DNA from: Taenia hydatigena
Lineage: Eukaryota > Platyhelminthes > Cestoda > Cyclophyllidea > Taeniidae
Assembly (NCBI GenBank): GCA_036345935.2
Contig: JADWOT020000004.1
Coordinates: 15,679,423-15,743,422 of the forward strand
Direction: 5' to 3'
DNA length: 64,000 bases
The notes under the pieces are model-generated. The model saw only the letters and a list, made by a program, of their open reading frames with translations. It had not been told where the DNA came from and ran no database searches. Positions 28,749-39,101 of this stretch are shown here, piece by piece (within the stretch, counting starts at the first letter, position 1; each line of letters opens with the position of its first letter). The translations under genes were made by a program, and so were the position numbers.

Positions 28749-28813
28749 AGTAACACAATGACCCAGTGACACAGTTGCGCAGTAACACAGCAACACCATG
28801 ACACAATCGATCC
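28749..28813 (+). repeat. 16-bp tandem repeat, four units (left arm)
   Basis: Degenerate units follow each other: AGTAACACAATGACCC, AGTGACACAGTTGCGC, AGTAACACAGCAACACC, ATGACACAATCGATCC. The pattern AGTRACACARYNRC recurs every 16-17 bp. Confidence 0.7.
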
Positions 28814-29264
28814 ACGTGCTATCCATCCACACTGCATTCCGATTGTATCCACCCTTCCACCCAGAACCCTAATTGATTACGTGGTCAAAGTAAATGTGCC
28901 GCTTCTCTTACCACTGGTACATGCTTCGCTTCTGTGGCAAACTACCCCATAATCCAAACTGCTCCTTCATAATACCTTGATTGATATACCTGGCAGAACC
29001 AGGAATTGGTTGTCATTCCGAACCCACAAGTGCTTCCCTGCACTCCATCACCGCCACCATCACTACTTTGTGCACCTTCATCGAGAGGTTCCACTGACAC
29101 TTGCTTTCGATAGACGAATTGTGAGGGCAACGCGGTGGTGACATTTGCAGCAAGGTGATGCGTCTCATTTCGACTCCTTAATTTGCATGGAAACTTACAT
29201 ATCCAGTTATTATGCTTTGCCTCGACCATCGTGGTTCGCTTAACCACACTAAAACGACTCCGAT

Positions 29265-29780
29265 TCACTTCTCTGTGACATGTTTTGCCTCCCCACTGAC
29301 ACCCCAGTGAAGAGGAGGTGGACTGGTGGACTCACCCATATGCACCGCACTAGAGCCATCCTCGTATCGCGTCTGTGTTAGTGCATTTCCACACCCTCCA
29401 AACACTGATCTTGAAGCCATCTTCAAAAACGCACCGCCTCCACTGCACATTGATGTTCCCCCAACCCCCAAAATGCAGCCTCCACCAAGGTGGCTGTGCA
29501 GATTCAGGTGAGTAGTAGAACCAATCAGGAACACAAGTATCAACACTCGCTGCCTCACGCCGACCGCGTCCAAACAAGACACCTTCAAATAAGCATCTCT
29601 GTGCAGAAGAACTTCACCACAACTATCCACACAGTCAGCTTGTATTCTGATACCTTGATTCCGCTTCTCCAATAATAATGCTTGTAGTAGAGGCATGTGG
29701 GTTGCAGTGTGGCATAATGCCTGCTGATTGTTTGTGCTACTGGCATTCGTCGTTGGGAGTGCAGTCAATTTAGGCAACAC
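29265..29780 (-). CDS. 171-codon open frame on the minus strand of the left arm, unknown
   Basis: This is the longest open frame in the window. It starts at an ATG (MLPKLTALPTTN) and runs to TGA with no recognisable domain. The right-arm copy (from 38021) follows the same frame until the 44-bp insertion, then terminates at 38410. Composition is Gly/Ser/Thr-rich near the C-terminus. A second minus-strand frame, 28942-29268, follows directly and contains TCGFGMTTNSWFCQ just before a gtatat that could serve as a splice donor. Nothing else supports expression. Confidence 0.2.
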   Translation of the reverse strand: MLPKLTALPTTNASSTNNQQALCHTATHMPLLQALLLEKRNQGIRIQADCVDSCGEVLLHRDAYLKVSCLDAVGVRQRVLILVFLIGSTTHLNLHSHLGGGCILGVGGTSMCSGGGAFLKMASRSVFGGCGNALTQTRYEDGSSAVHMGESTSPPPLHWGVSGEAKHVTEK

Positions 29781-29887
29781 GTCTTCATCCGTCCAACTTC
29801 AAAGGCAACCATCACTAACACCAACACTGCCACTACTGAGCCATCCTCTCTGCCCATAAACACACACATCTAACGAAATCGAAATCA

Positions 29888-29990
29888 ACACACACACACA
29901 CACATCAGTGCCAGCATCGCTTCCACCACTGTCACTGCCATTGCCAGTGCCACTTCTATTGCCAGTGCCAGTGGCAGTAGTAGTAGGCAG
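29888..29990. repeat. (CA)n microsatellite and short-period minisatellite (left arm)
   Basis: A run of CA dinucleotides at about 29888-29904 is followed by degenerate repeats of a TGCCAGTGCCAC type to about 29985. The same pair of arrays occurs inverted at about 37800-37913 in the right arm, with a longer TG run. Confidence 0.75.
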
Positions 29991-30256
29991 CATACTCTCA
30001 CAACGATGGCATGCTTCATTGCTCGTGATTCGATGTCCTTTCCATCAGCACAACAACCAACTCCACCACGTCGTCGGTCACGTGAGTCTAAAGTTCACTT
30101 CCTTCATGTGATGGTGAAACGACTTGTAGTATCAGTGCTTCATCTCTCATCACTTGGATACTCAGCTCAACACCACAATGCTGAACAAATCTCCCTATCT
30201 GGAGGTCAAATATATCACAAACATCACAATGAAGTGAGAGTTACGCGTGTGCTGTC

Positions 30257-30649
30257 GTGTTATCCTTGCACACCTCTAGCTTAAGCGTGCTTCGCCACGC
30301 GGTAAAACCACGATCCGTGGTGATCCAGAATGAAGCTCAGATTTTGCACTACAACCGACCAATGAAATATAGCGGTAAATTTTGTGTAAATGACGAATGT
30401 CAAGGAAGAAACGATTGCCTCAATGCTTTACATCTAGACCAGTGGATGTCTTGTGGACGAATAAATTGTCCACCACATTGGAGTGTCAACTCTGCTGCCC
30501 CCTTCCACAAATGTGATACTGCTTACCACCACACCACCATAACCTTAGCCCCGATTCACCTACACCTTCCACAATGTGCGACTACTTTGATGTCCCCAAT
30601 CAATCACACACTATGTGTCACACAAATGCAATTGGATGTAACCTGTTGA
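30257..30649 (+). CDS. Conserved 130-codon open frame of the left arm, unknown protein
   Basis: The frame is open from a GTG. The only internal Met candidates are in KYSGK- and LMSPINH-type contexts, so the true start is unknown. It is rich in Cys and His (KFCVNDECQGRNDCLN, SCGRINCPPHW, FHKCDTAYHH) with no recognised domain. I count three base differences from the right-arm copy in 393 nt: two are synonymous and one is Ala/Val. The frame is therefore intact in both copies, but such young copies would keep it by chance. It could be coding sequence of a mobile element or a fortuitous frame. Confidence 0.25.
   Translation: MLSLHTSSLSVLRHAVKPRSVVIQNEAQILHYNRPMKYSGKFCVNDECQGRNDCLNALHLDQWMSCGRINCPPHWSVNSAAPFHKCDTAYHHTTITLAPIHLHLPQCATTLMSPINHTLCVTQMQLDVTC
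30307..30321. repeat. Short perfect hairpin ACCACG-ATC-CGTGGT
   Basis: A 6-bp stem with a 3-base loop lies inside the 130-codon frame of the left arm. It is also present in the right arm. Confidence 0.5.
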
Positions 30650-30747
30650 CTACCTAGCTTATCATGAATTGACAAGGCACGGGAATACGCGTATCTCATC
30701 GCTCACATCGACTTTGTTGCCAAAATAGTGGTATCATGTGCACGCTG

Positions 30748-30777
30748 CGTTGGCGGTTAACATGCTAACTGCCAACG
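30748..30777. repeat. Imperfect 30-bp palindrome in left arm
   Basis: CGTTGGCGGTTAAC and its inverted half GCTAACTGCCAACG form a 30-bp palindrome with two mismatched pairs, one of which is a G-T. It lies about 185 bp from the inner end of the arm. Confidence 0.75.
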
Positions 30778-31387
30778 TTGTTGAAAGCTGTGGCGAAAGC
30801 ATTCCCGAAGTAGAGGAGGAGCCTATCATTACACAACTCATCAGCAAACCGTGAACTTAAAACACCAACGCAGTACAGCATCACACTTCACAAGACTGAG
30901 AGAGGTCAAGAGAGGAGGTAATTAAATGAAACGAAATCCGTAAAGCCCGCCTTACCAACTCCTGGCTCCCAGCTCTTCGTCCTGATGAAACTGGGTGACC
31001 GTGGTCTCTCGTGGCTCAGCACACCAATCCTTTAATTTGTAGTTACTACGGCGCTAAGAAGACCTTTCCAATTAGCTTTAATGAGAGGCGCAACATGATG
31101 ATAACTGACTCGGGAGCCTTATTAATCATAAGAGGGCTGATTTTGGAAAGGGTGGGTTGGTACACTGCTAGAACGCTTTTTAATTTGCCATGATATTTTA
31201 AGACTGCTATTACAATTAGTGCCACTTTTCTGCCCATAAATATTGGTGTTGTTTTTCGCTGACTCTCCGCAATGCCAAGCTGTAGCCTGTCTGGCATATT
31301 TATTCATCAGTTCATCAGCAAGATGCTCTACCCTAATCCTCTCCAATCTTATTTTGTTTTATCATACCCAAAGGCGTAGGTCAAGTG

Positions 31388-31510
31388 CTTCGAGGTTGAA
31401 GCAGAAGTTTCTTGTCAAAATTTTTTTAGTAGTATTCAGCGATGTGTCGGTGGAGTGCAGTCGCAGAACGCATCTCTCAAACGTGACTTAAGCAGCTTGT
31501 TTGTTATGAT
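31388..31510 (+). repeat. Dispersed repeat B, copy 3
   Basis: It reads cgaggttgaagcagaagttt, cttgtcaaaa, then gagtgcagtcgcagaacgca, then caaacgtgacttaagcagc. These align in order with copy 2. Confidence 0.5.
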
Positions 31511-32871
31511 GGTGATGATGATTCCCCAAAAAAGTGGATAATTTTCCTCCCTTTGAACGATTATAACTGTTGGTCATGAATAGAGGACAGTGATACTTTG
31601 CCATTGTCGTACTCAAATTACTCAAAATTACTTTTAATGAATGTAGCTTTAATAGATGTAATTTTTATTTTTTTGATGAGACACCTTTCGCCTACACCCA
31701 CATTAATTGGAGTAGCCGTAGTGACCTCCACCCACATACATCAACCCAATATCTTCATAATGCCATCGGCTTAGTTTTCTCTACTTTTACCGTCTGAAAA
31801 AGTGCGAAGGACTCTTTGTCAACTGAATTGTGATGAAAAATAACTTCAATAATGCAGAATAAAGGGAAATAACTTATCATGGCTTAACTCTAAATTGTTA
31901 CTTCCAATCCAACTTTCGTAAGTTACGCATGTCTTCATAACAACCATTCCATCGCGAAGAGTTCGGCGGCTCAAGGTTAAAATGCGGTGAAACCTGAGAC
32001 TCATCTTCTAAAAGTTATGCAAGAAAACCTTTTCTTTTTTAGCATCAGCAAGAGTAGCAGCGGTGGAAACTAATAAATCGTTTAAGAGAAAATGCTGTTC
32101 TTGCCAAGTGGTGTAGTATCTTTTACTGTGTTCCTCAAAACTGAGAGTGAGATAGTGCCTCAGGCTCACCTTTGTCCGCATCCTTCTCCATTCCCTCCGA
32201 TGATAGCGTCTACCAATACTCAATACTTTGATATAATTGTTCAAAAAACACAGCATTTTAAAAATTATTTGTGCCTCAAAATTCTGAACACAGGACCAAG
32301 TCATTCACAATGTCAAATTTCACATCACCACATTGAAGACAGGATTATTTTACCCGATTGCTTCTGATAAGTGGCTAGTAGAATAAATAAATTAGAGAGG
32401 CGCGGAAATCGACTCCGGGCTACAGGGTGGATGCCTAATGTTAAGCCAAAGTGAACTTCCTTTTTAGGTATCCACTTGAGGAGTGTGTAAAAGATGGAAA
32501 GATGATAACGTAGGAGACATTCACTTGAGCGTCTTCACTTCTTCTGCGTGGGTGGTGCTTGTGGTGATGAAGGAAAGGTGATTAGTGCGGTTTCTGTATG
32601 CAAACCCACGCCCACGCAAATCGCTCACTCTGGGACCAGCTCAGTTACACGTCTGTTTATTTTCGAAGGCTGGAAAGAATAATGCAAAACACCTACTTTG
32701 GAGAGAGTGGGGATGGTGCGTTACTCACTATTACCTGGACCGGGTACGGCGAGGCCTGACTAAGCAAACAATCGCCCTATTAAGGATTAACTACGAGGTA
32801 AATAGTTAGTTTACGTTCACTGCGATGCAAACAGCATTATTAAATTGGCTGAATGATTGAGCTAAGCTAAA

Positions 32872-33047
32872 TGTAACAATTGCTTGTTTGACGATCGGTT
32901 TTGGTGACAGGCCGGTTAGGAACTCTGCTGGAGGGCCTGGCCTGTGGACAATGCCAATAAACTTCTAGCCCTCCTGTTTTCAACGACATATCTTCTATCA
33001 CAGTAATGCGTCTCCTCTCGTCTTCTGGGAAGTCTCGGGGCGTTGCA
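32872..33047 (+). repeat. Family A solo terminal repeat
   Basis: It starts TGTAACAATTGCTTG and contains GATCGGTTTTGGTGACAGG and cttctgggaagtctcggggcg; it ends GTTGCA. It lies in the spacer between the 3-kb arms. No second repeat is seen nearby. Confidence 0.5.
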
Positions 33048-33916
33048 CGAAGTATTTATTCCCTGCAGCCATTGGGCTGATTTAGATAGATGGTCTCCAT
33101 AATTGCAGTTAATTGAGACATTGTTAAGGTTGTCATTAATTTATTTATAAAAAGAGCTTGCTAGAAATTTTCTTGGGTTAATTAAATCATGCGCAATCCT
33201 TTTGAATGCGGTTTCACCTTTTATGGTCAACGCCCTTGTAAACACCTAAAAATGCATCGCCCACGCAAATTGATGCGTTTAGGCGTGGTTTTTTCTGTCA
33301 AATGAGAGAACCACCGACATACCTTTTTTGCATTCCAACAAATCGTCCTTCATTGTTCATATCTATAAAGAAGAGGCAATTTGCATAGCTGGCGGGGCAG
33401 GCTTGCTGGAATTTGAAATGGCTTTCCTTGCTGCCAAAATGCCACAGTGGAAAAAATGAAAGATGTGATAAGAAGTTGCATGGAATCTGAATTGTTAAGT
33501 GCCCTAAAAGGTGAGACTTTGAGGACATTGTTTTTCTCCCGATAAGGCAATCATTTCCCGCCTTGAGTGTCTCCCGGACTAATTGAGCTTTTCACTTCAA
33601 GATGGCATTTCATAGTGCCCTTCAAGAGCCCGAGTTTAATCTTTTAACCACTTCACAAATACCGACACATTAGGGAGGTCTGATTGCGCAAGGAAATTCC
33701 CTTCCTCCGATTGGCATGAGCTCAGGGGCGAAAACTCCCCTCTGTTTGTGAGTAAATTTCATGAGGACATCAACCCGATCCTTAGTATGTCGTGCCATTT
33801 GCTAAAGCTAGAACCAGGCCATGTCCGAATGATGAGTCAACGATCAGTGCTTTCGGCGCCAACTTTTAATCAGTAACCAGCAGTAGCGCTGTTTTCCGTC
33901 TCCTCGCGTGCCTGAC

Positions 33917-34000
33917 TGGCATCGCGTAGAAGTACTGCTGAAATCTCATGACTGGATGATGTGTGCCTAAATGGCTCAATTCCACCCTTCAAACCATCAC
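33917..34000 (+). repeat. Dispersed repeat D, copy 2
   Basis: Catcgcgtagaagtactgct, then gaaatctcatg, then gtgtgcctaaatggctcaat, then tccac match copy 1 at 23107. Confidence 0.4.
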
Positions 34001-37000
34001 CAGTGATGCCACTGCAGGCAACATTGATTGATAGGAAAAAGTGAGGAAAGGCACCCACCCTCTACAGGGATTGTTGATAAGATCCTCTCGATTTCCATTT
34101 CCAGCTTTACTGTGTAGTCAACGCTGCGGTTATACTCTTATTTGAACGATCTACATCTGCGTTCATGCTACAAAAAAAGTTTTACTTTTAAGGTTTTACC
34201 TTTCATCCACATTGCGTGTCTAACTGGAACAAAATAACATTTACTTTGGCAGTGGAGAGGCCGATCCCTTCAAATTCATGAAAGATACTGCCTCCACGTC
34301 AAGCGCTACAGTGATTTTTTCAACAATTGCTTTAAATGTCAAAGATGGAAAATCGGAGGGAAGGGTGATGGGTGGAGGCAAGAAATAGTGGTGGCAAAGC
34401 TGTTGACAATCTGCACTTTAAAGGTCAGCTTTAAAATTTATCAATGCTGAAGAAAGTCGAAAGCATTTTACACGTTCTTCGTACTCCCAAAGCTTACTCA
34501 ATTGTGGTTCTACGAAGGGATGAAAAAAGGGTTGTTGGAAGTTATAAATGCAGAAAGGTAAATTTTCATGATTTTCGGAACCTCGATCTCCTCAGTGTTT
34601 TGCTTCAATTGTGAAGAGTCGATTCATGGAGTCATTAGGACTGGTGGAGTCGCTTGGTCTTTCTAAGCTGTCGCGTTGGTGCATCATATCCCTCCTGGGT
34701 CATGGTAAGATTTTAGTGGTGCAAACGCAATAAGTTTTGAGATGTTTTGAAGAGCGGGTCAATTGATGACTGTCTGATTTAAACCCGTCTGTTGATATTG
34801 GTCAAGTTAGCCCAATCTTTGGACATGTCCTCCTGCTAGGTGACAGTCCAGCTGACAAATGCATAGATTTCGTAACATGTCACAGTTGGTCAGCTATTCA
34901 GCCGTATAATTTCCTCTCCTACTGTTTGATTAAGTAATGCAAGACCTTTACTCCCGAATGGCTATTGGGCAAACAATTGTAGAAGACTTAAAAGTTAAGT
35001 TAAATTACTTTAGTAATTAATGCATAGGTTTTATAGCAGCTAGTTAAACTAGATTGGCTTTCACTTCTTCGACTGCGTCAAGAACCCAACTAAACATGTT
35101 CTTTTTTATTAACTTTTGGCAAGGATGGAAGCGTAGCAAAACAGATCTAAGGGATTAGGATCAGTAATACGAATTATAAGCAAAGGATGGAAAAAGATAA
35201 GACCCAACAGGTTTTGAGGAAAAAAAACGGTTCCCATCAATGCTTGGAATACTGAATCAATCGATGATTTCAACTGCTTCTGCCCAAAAACTACAAATAG
35301 GTGTAATTACCATCAGATCAGGAGGATTCTACGTCTGTTCTGTCATTTACAAATCAACAAATTCACTTTTAACGTAATTCAGCATAATTGGTTACCGTAA
35401 ATTCATAGATTACAAATTACGCATCTATGTAGCACCGAAATTAAATAAGGAGACCTTGGTGTCACACATGTGTGACGATAGAATGAGACCTGTCAAAACA
35501 TTGTATAAGAGTATATCGTTGCATTTATCTATTATAATCCCGATTTCTAGGCTATAACTGGTCTAAAAACCTTAAAATTGTTATATACGAGCGTATTTTG
35601 CATTTTCGTGTCTTGCTGAGTTCCGCAAAACATGCTCCACAAGTTTATCTAAGTGTGCGCTCATGCTACCGCCAAAAAGCACCAGCAACTTTCGATAAAG
35701 TGTTTAGTGTTTTTTTTTTCATCACAGTAAGCTCTCTACATGCATAGGCAGATGTGAATTTCCATTTCGTAAATATGAGGCACCAATTCAGTGATTAATC
35801 GAAAAGGCCGTAGAAGAGGTCCTAAATATTCGTACTTCATGCCTTTAGAAGATCTATGTATGGATAAATTTCGTAAACTTTTGGTTACTTCGTTAGATTG
35901 GAGACTACAAAAGCTGAATCCGTGGCTAACAGATTCACCTCCTAGCTCCTATAGAAATGGAAAAGTTTAACGGGCAAATTCTTCTTATTCTTCTTCTTTC
36001 TAGTTCAGGATAACTCTTTACCACCACAAACTTCATAATAAAACATGCCACGTTATTATTTTGATGAATAGGTAGTTGTTTAAATTTAATCCACTTCCCC
36101 ACTTTAGCCTTCCAGTCATGGCTATAGCCCCACGGCCCTTCCGCATGCTAATAATTCATCGCTTTCTGTACGACTTTAGGAAAGTCACTGGGTGCAATGT
36201 TGTTTAGAATTCAAATGCAATTTTGGAATTATGGCCGCAGCATCAAGTTAGTCACCGGTGCCTCCGAGATTTTGTAAGTTCCTGATATTTGAGCCCAAAC
36301 CCTTGGGGTAAATATTGAGTGATATTTTTAGAATACAAACTGGAGGATGATGGGAGAGTGAGTGTGAAAACTATTTCTTCCGAACTTAGTGAGCGCCTTC
36401 CTACTCCCTTAAAATTAAAAGAAGAAGACACGATACTCGAGTAGAATATGTATTTTAGACATACAGAATGGGTTGGACCTACTAGCATTGCCCTGGTAAG
36501 GTCCGATTGCGGTAGCTTATAAAAATCCTAATTAAAAATTCTTAAAGTGAGTTAAGACTGTGTTTTTCCTGTTTAACTAACCTCTCATAGCGTAAATAAT
36601 TTAGCCTTATTGAGCAAAAACTATGTTTTAGAATAGAACTGCACTGTCAAAGGAAACATAGACACAAAGGGCAAATGAGGAGACATAAAATGAAATTTGA
36701 GAATAACCCAGTTATCGTAGCATTGCAGTCCTCAATAAAATTGCTCCTGCGGTTTCAAGGATACATTTTACCACCAAAATAACACATTTCTCTGTTGATA
36801 CTTAAAAATTGATTGAGATTGTGACCGAGAATCAAGAGTTGATAAGGCGGGCTTTACGGATTTCGTTTCATTTAATTACCTCCTCTCTTGACCTCTCTCA
36901 GTCTTGTGAAGTGTGATGCTGTACTGCGTTGGTGTTTTAAGTTCACAGTTTGCTGATGAGTTGTGCAATGATAGGCTCCTCCTCTACTTCGGGAATGCTT

Positions 37001-37019
37001 TCGCCACAGCTTTCAACCA

Positions 37020-37049
37020 CGTTGGCAGTTAGCATGTTAACCGCCAACG
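37020..37049. repeat. Imperfect 30-bp palindrome in right arm
   Basis: This is the inverted copy of the palindrome at 30748-30777. It keeps the same two mismatched pairs. Confidence 0.75.
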
Positions 37050-37147
37050 CAGCGTGCACGTGATACCACTATTTTGGCAACAAAGTCGATGTGAGCGATG
37101 AGATACGCGTATTCCCGTGCCTTGTCAATTCATGATAAGCTAGGTAG

Positions 37148-37540
37148 TCAACAGGTTACATCCAATTGCATTTGTGTGACACATAGTGTGTGATTGATTG
37201 GGGACATCAAAGTAGTCGCACATTGTGGAAGGTGTAGGTGAATCGGGGCTAAGGTTATGGTGGTGTGGTGGTAAGCAGTATCACATTTGTGGAATGGGGC
37301 AGCAGAGTTGACACTCCAATGTGGTGGACAATTTATCCGTCCACAAGACATCCACTGGTCTAGATGTAAAGCATTGAGGCAATCGTTTCTTCCTTGACAT
37401 TCGTCATTTACACAAAATTTACCGCTATATTTCATTGGTCGGTTGTAGTGCAAAATCTGAGCTTCATTCTGGATCACCACGGATCGTGGTTTTACCACGT
37501 GGCGAAGCACGCTTAAGCTAGAGGTGTGCAAGGATAACAC
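37148..37540 (-). CDS. Conserved 130-codon open frame of the right arm, unknown protein
   Basis: This is the inverted counterpart of 30257-30649, with the same length and the same cysteine/histidine pattern. It has Val where the left copy has Ala about 15 residues from the beginning. No family is recognised. Confidence 0.25.
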   Translation of the reverse strand: MLSLHTSSLSVLRHVVKPRSVVIQNEAQILHYNRPMKYSGKFCVNDECQGRNDCLNALHLDQWMSCGRINCPPHWSVNSAAPFHKCDTAYHHTTITLAPIHLHLPQCATTLMSPINHTLCVTQMQLDVTC

Positions 37541-38020
37541 GACAGCACACGCGTAACTCTCACTTCATTGTGATGTTTGTGATATATTTGACCTCCAGAT
37601 AGGGAGATTTGTTCAGCATTGTGGTGTTGAGCTGAGTATCCAAGTGATGAGAGATGAAGCACTGATACTACAAGTCGTTTCACCATCACATGAAGGAAGT
37701 GAACTTTAGACTCACGTGACCGACGACGTGGTGGAGTTGGTTGTTGTGCTGATGGAAAGGACATCGAATCACGAGCAATGAAGCATGCCATCGTTGTGAG
37801 AGTATGCTGCCTACTACTACTGCCACTGGCACTGGTAATAGAAGTGGCACTGGCAATGGCACTGACAGTGGTGGAAGTGATGCTGGCACTGATGTGTGTG
37901 TGTGTGTGTGTGTTGATTTCGATTTCGTTAGATGTGTGTGTTTATGGGCAGAGAGGATGGCTCAGTAGTGGCAGTGTTGGTGTTAGTGATGGTTGCCTTT
38001 GAAGTTGGACGGATGAAGAC

Positions 38021-38410
38021 GTGTTGCCTAAATTGACTGCACTCCCAACGACGAATGCCAGTAGCACAAACAATCGGCAGGCATTATGCCACACTGCAAC
38101 CCACATGCCTCTACTACAAGCATTATTATTGGAGAAGCGGAATCAAGGTATCAGAATACAAGCTGACTGTGTGGATAGTTGTGGTGAAGTTCTTCTGCAC
38201 AGAGATGCTTATTTGAAGGTGTCTTGTTTGGACGCGGTCGGCGTGAGGCAGCGAGTGTTGATACTTGTGTTCCTGATTGGTTCTACTACTCACCTGAATC
38301 TGCACAGCCACCTTGGTGGAGGCTGCATTTTGGAGGTTGGGGGGAACATCAATGTGCAGTGGAGGCGGTGCGAGAACTTAGTGCAAGGCGAGACTGGAGA
38401 TGATGGTTAG
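38021..38410 (+). pseudogene. Interrupted right-arm copy of the 171-codon frame
   Basis: The frame matches the left-arm frame 29265-29780 for about 117 codons. It then enters the 44-bp insertion and stops. The remaining homologous sequence resumes at about 38417. If the frame ever encoded protein, this copy is broken; if it never did, this is simply a length variant. Confidence 0.3.
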
Positions 38411-38416
38411 AGTGGG
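38373..38416 (+). other. 44-bp insertion specific to the right arm
   Basis: The flanking bases GCGGTGCG and TTTTTGAAG are contiguous in the left arm. The inserted sequence begins agaacttagtgc and ends gttagagtggg. I see no duplication of flanking bases. A 44-bp deletion in the left arm is equally possible. Confidence 0.75.
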
Positions 38417-39036
38417 TTTTTGAAGGTGGTTTCAAGATCAGTGTTTAGAGGGTCTGGAAATGCACTAACACAGACGCGATACGAGGATGGCTCTAGTGCG
38501 GTGTATATGGGTGAGTCCACCAGTCCATCTCCTCTTCACTGGGGTGTCAGTGGGGAGGCAAAACATGTCACACAGAAGGGAATCGGAGTCGTTTTAGTGT
38601 GGTTAAGCGAACCACGATGGTCGAGGCAAAGCATAGTAACTGGATATGTAAATTTCCATGCAAATTAAGGAGTCGAAATGAGACGCATCACCTTGCTGCA
38701 AATGTCACCACCGCGTTGCCCTCACAATTCGTCTATCGAAAGCAAGTGTCAGTGGAACCTCTCGATGAAGGTGCACAAAGTAGTGATGGTGGCGGTGATG
38801 GAGTGCAGGGAAGCACTTGTGGGTTCGGAATGACAACCAATTCCTGGTTCTGCCAGGTATGTCAATCAAGGTATTATGAAGGAGCAGTTTGGATTATGGG
38901 GTAGTTTGCCACAGAAGCGAAGCATGTACCAGTGGTAAGAGAAGTGGCACATTTACTTTGACCACGTAATCAATTAGGGTTCTGGGTGGAAGGGTGGATA
39001 CAATCGGAATGCAGTGTGGATGGATAGCACGTGGAT

Positions 39037-39101
39037 GGATTGTGTCATGGTGTTGCTGTGTTACTGCGCAACTGTGTCACTGGGTCATTGTGTTACTACG
39101 C
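39037..39101 (-). repeat. 16-bp tandem repeat, four units (right arm)
   Basis: This is the inverted counterpart of 28749-28813, with the same four units on the minus strand. Confidence 0.7.

Larger units (their letters stand above)
28010..30961 (+). repeat. Left arm of a 3-kb inverted repeat
   Basis: The segment is the reverse complement of 36836-39841 with few mismatches. The outer edge is sharp at CCTGTGTGAGG. At the inner edge identity fades after GCCCGCCTTA, with mostly C/T differences over about 20 bases. I see no terminal inverted repeat within the arm and no target-site duplication around it. It carries open frames on both strands, a 16-bp tandem array, a CA microsatellite and an imperfect palindrome. 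It could be two inverted copies of an unrecognised mobile element, or an inverted segmental duplication. Confidence 0.9.
30962..36835. other. Spacer between the 3-kb arms, no gene seen
   Basis: The spacer holds one copy each of repeats B (31,388), A (32,872) and D (33,917). Its composition matches the outer flanks, so the arms look like additions to an older landscape. Confidence 0.6.
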
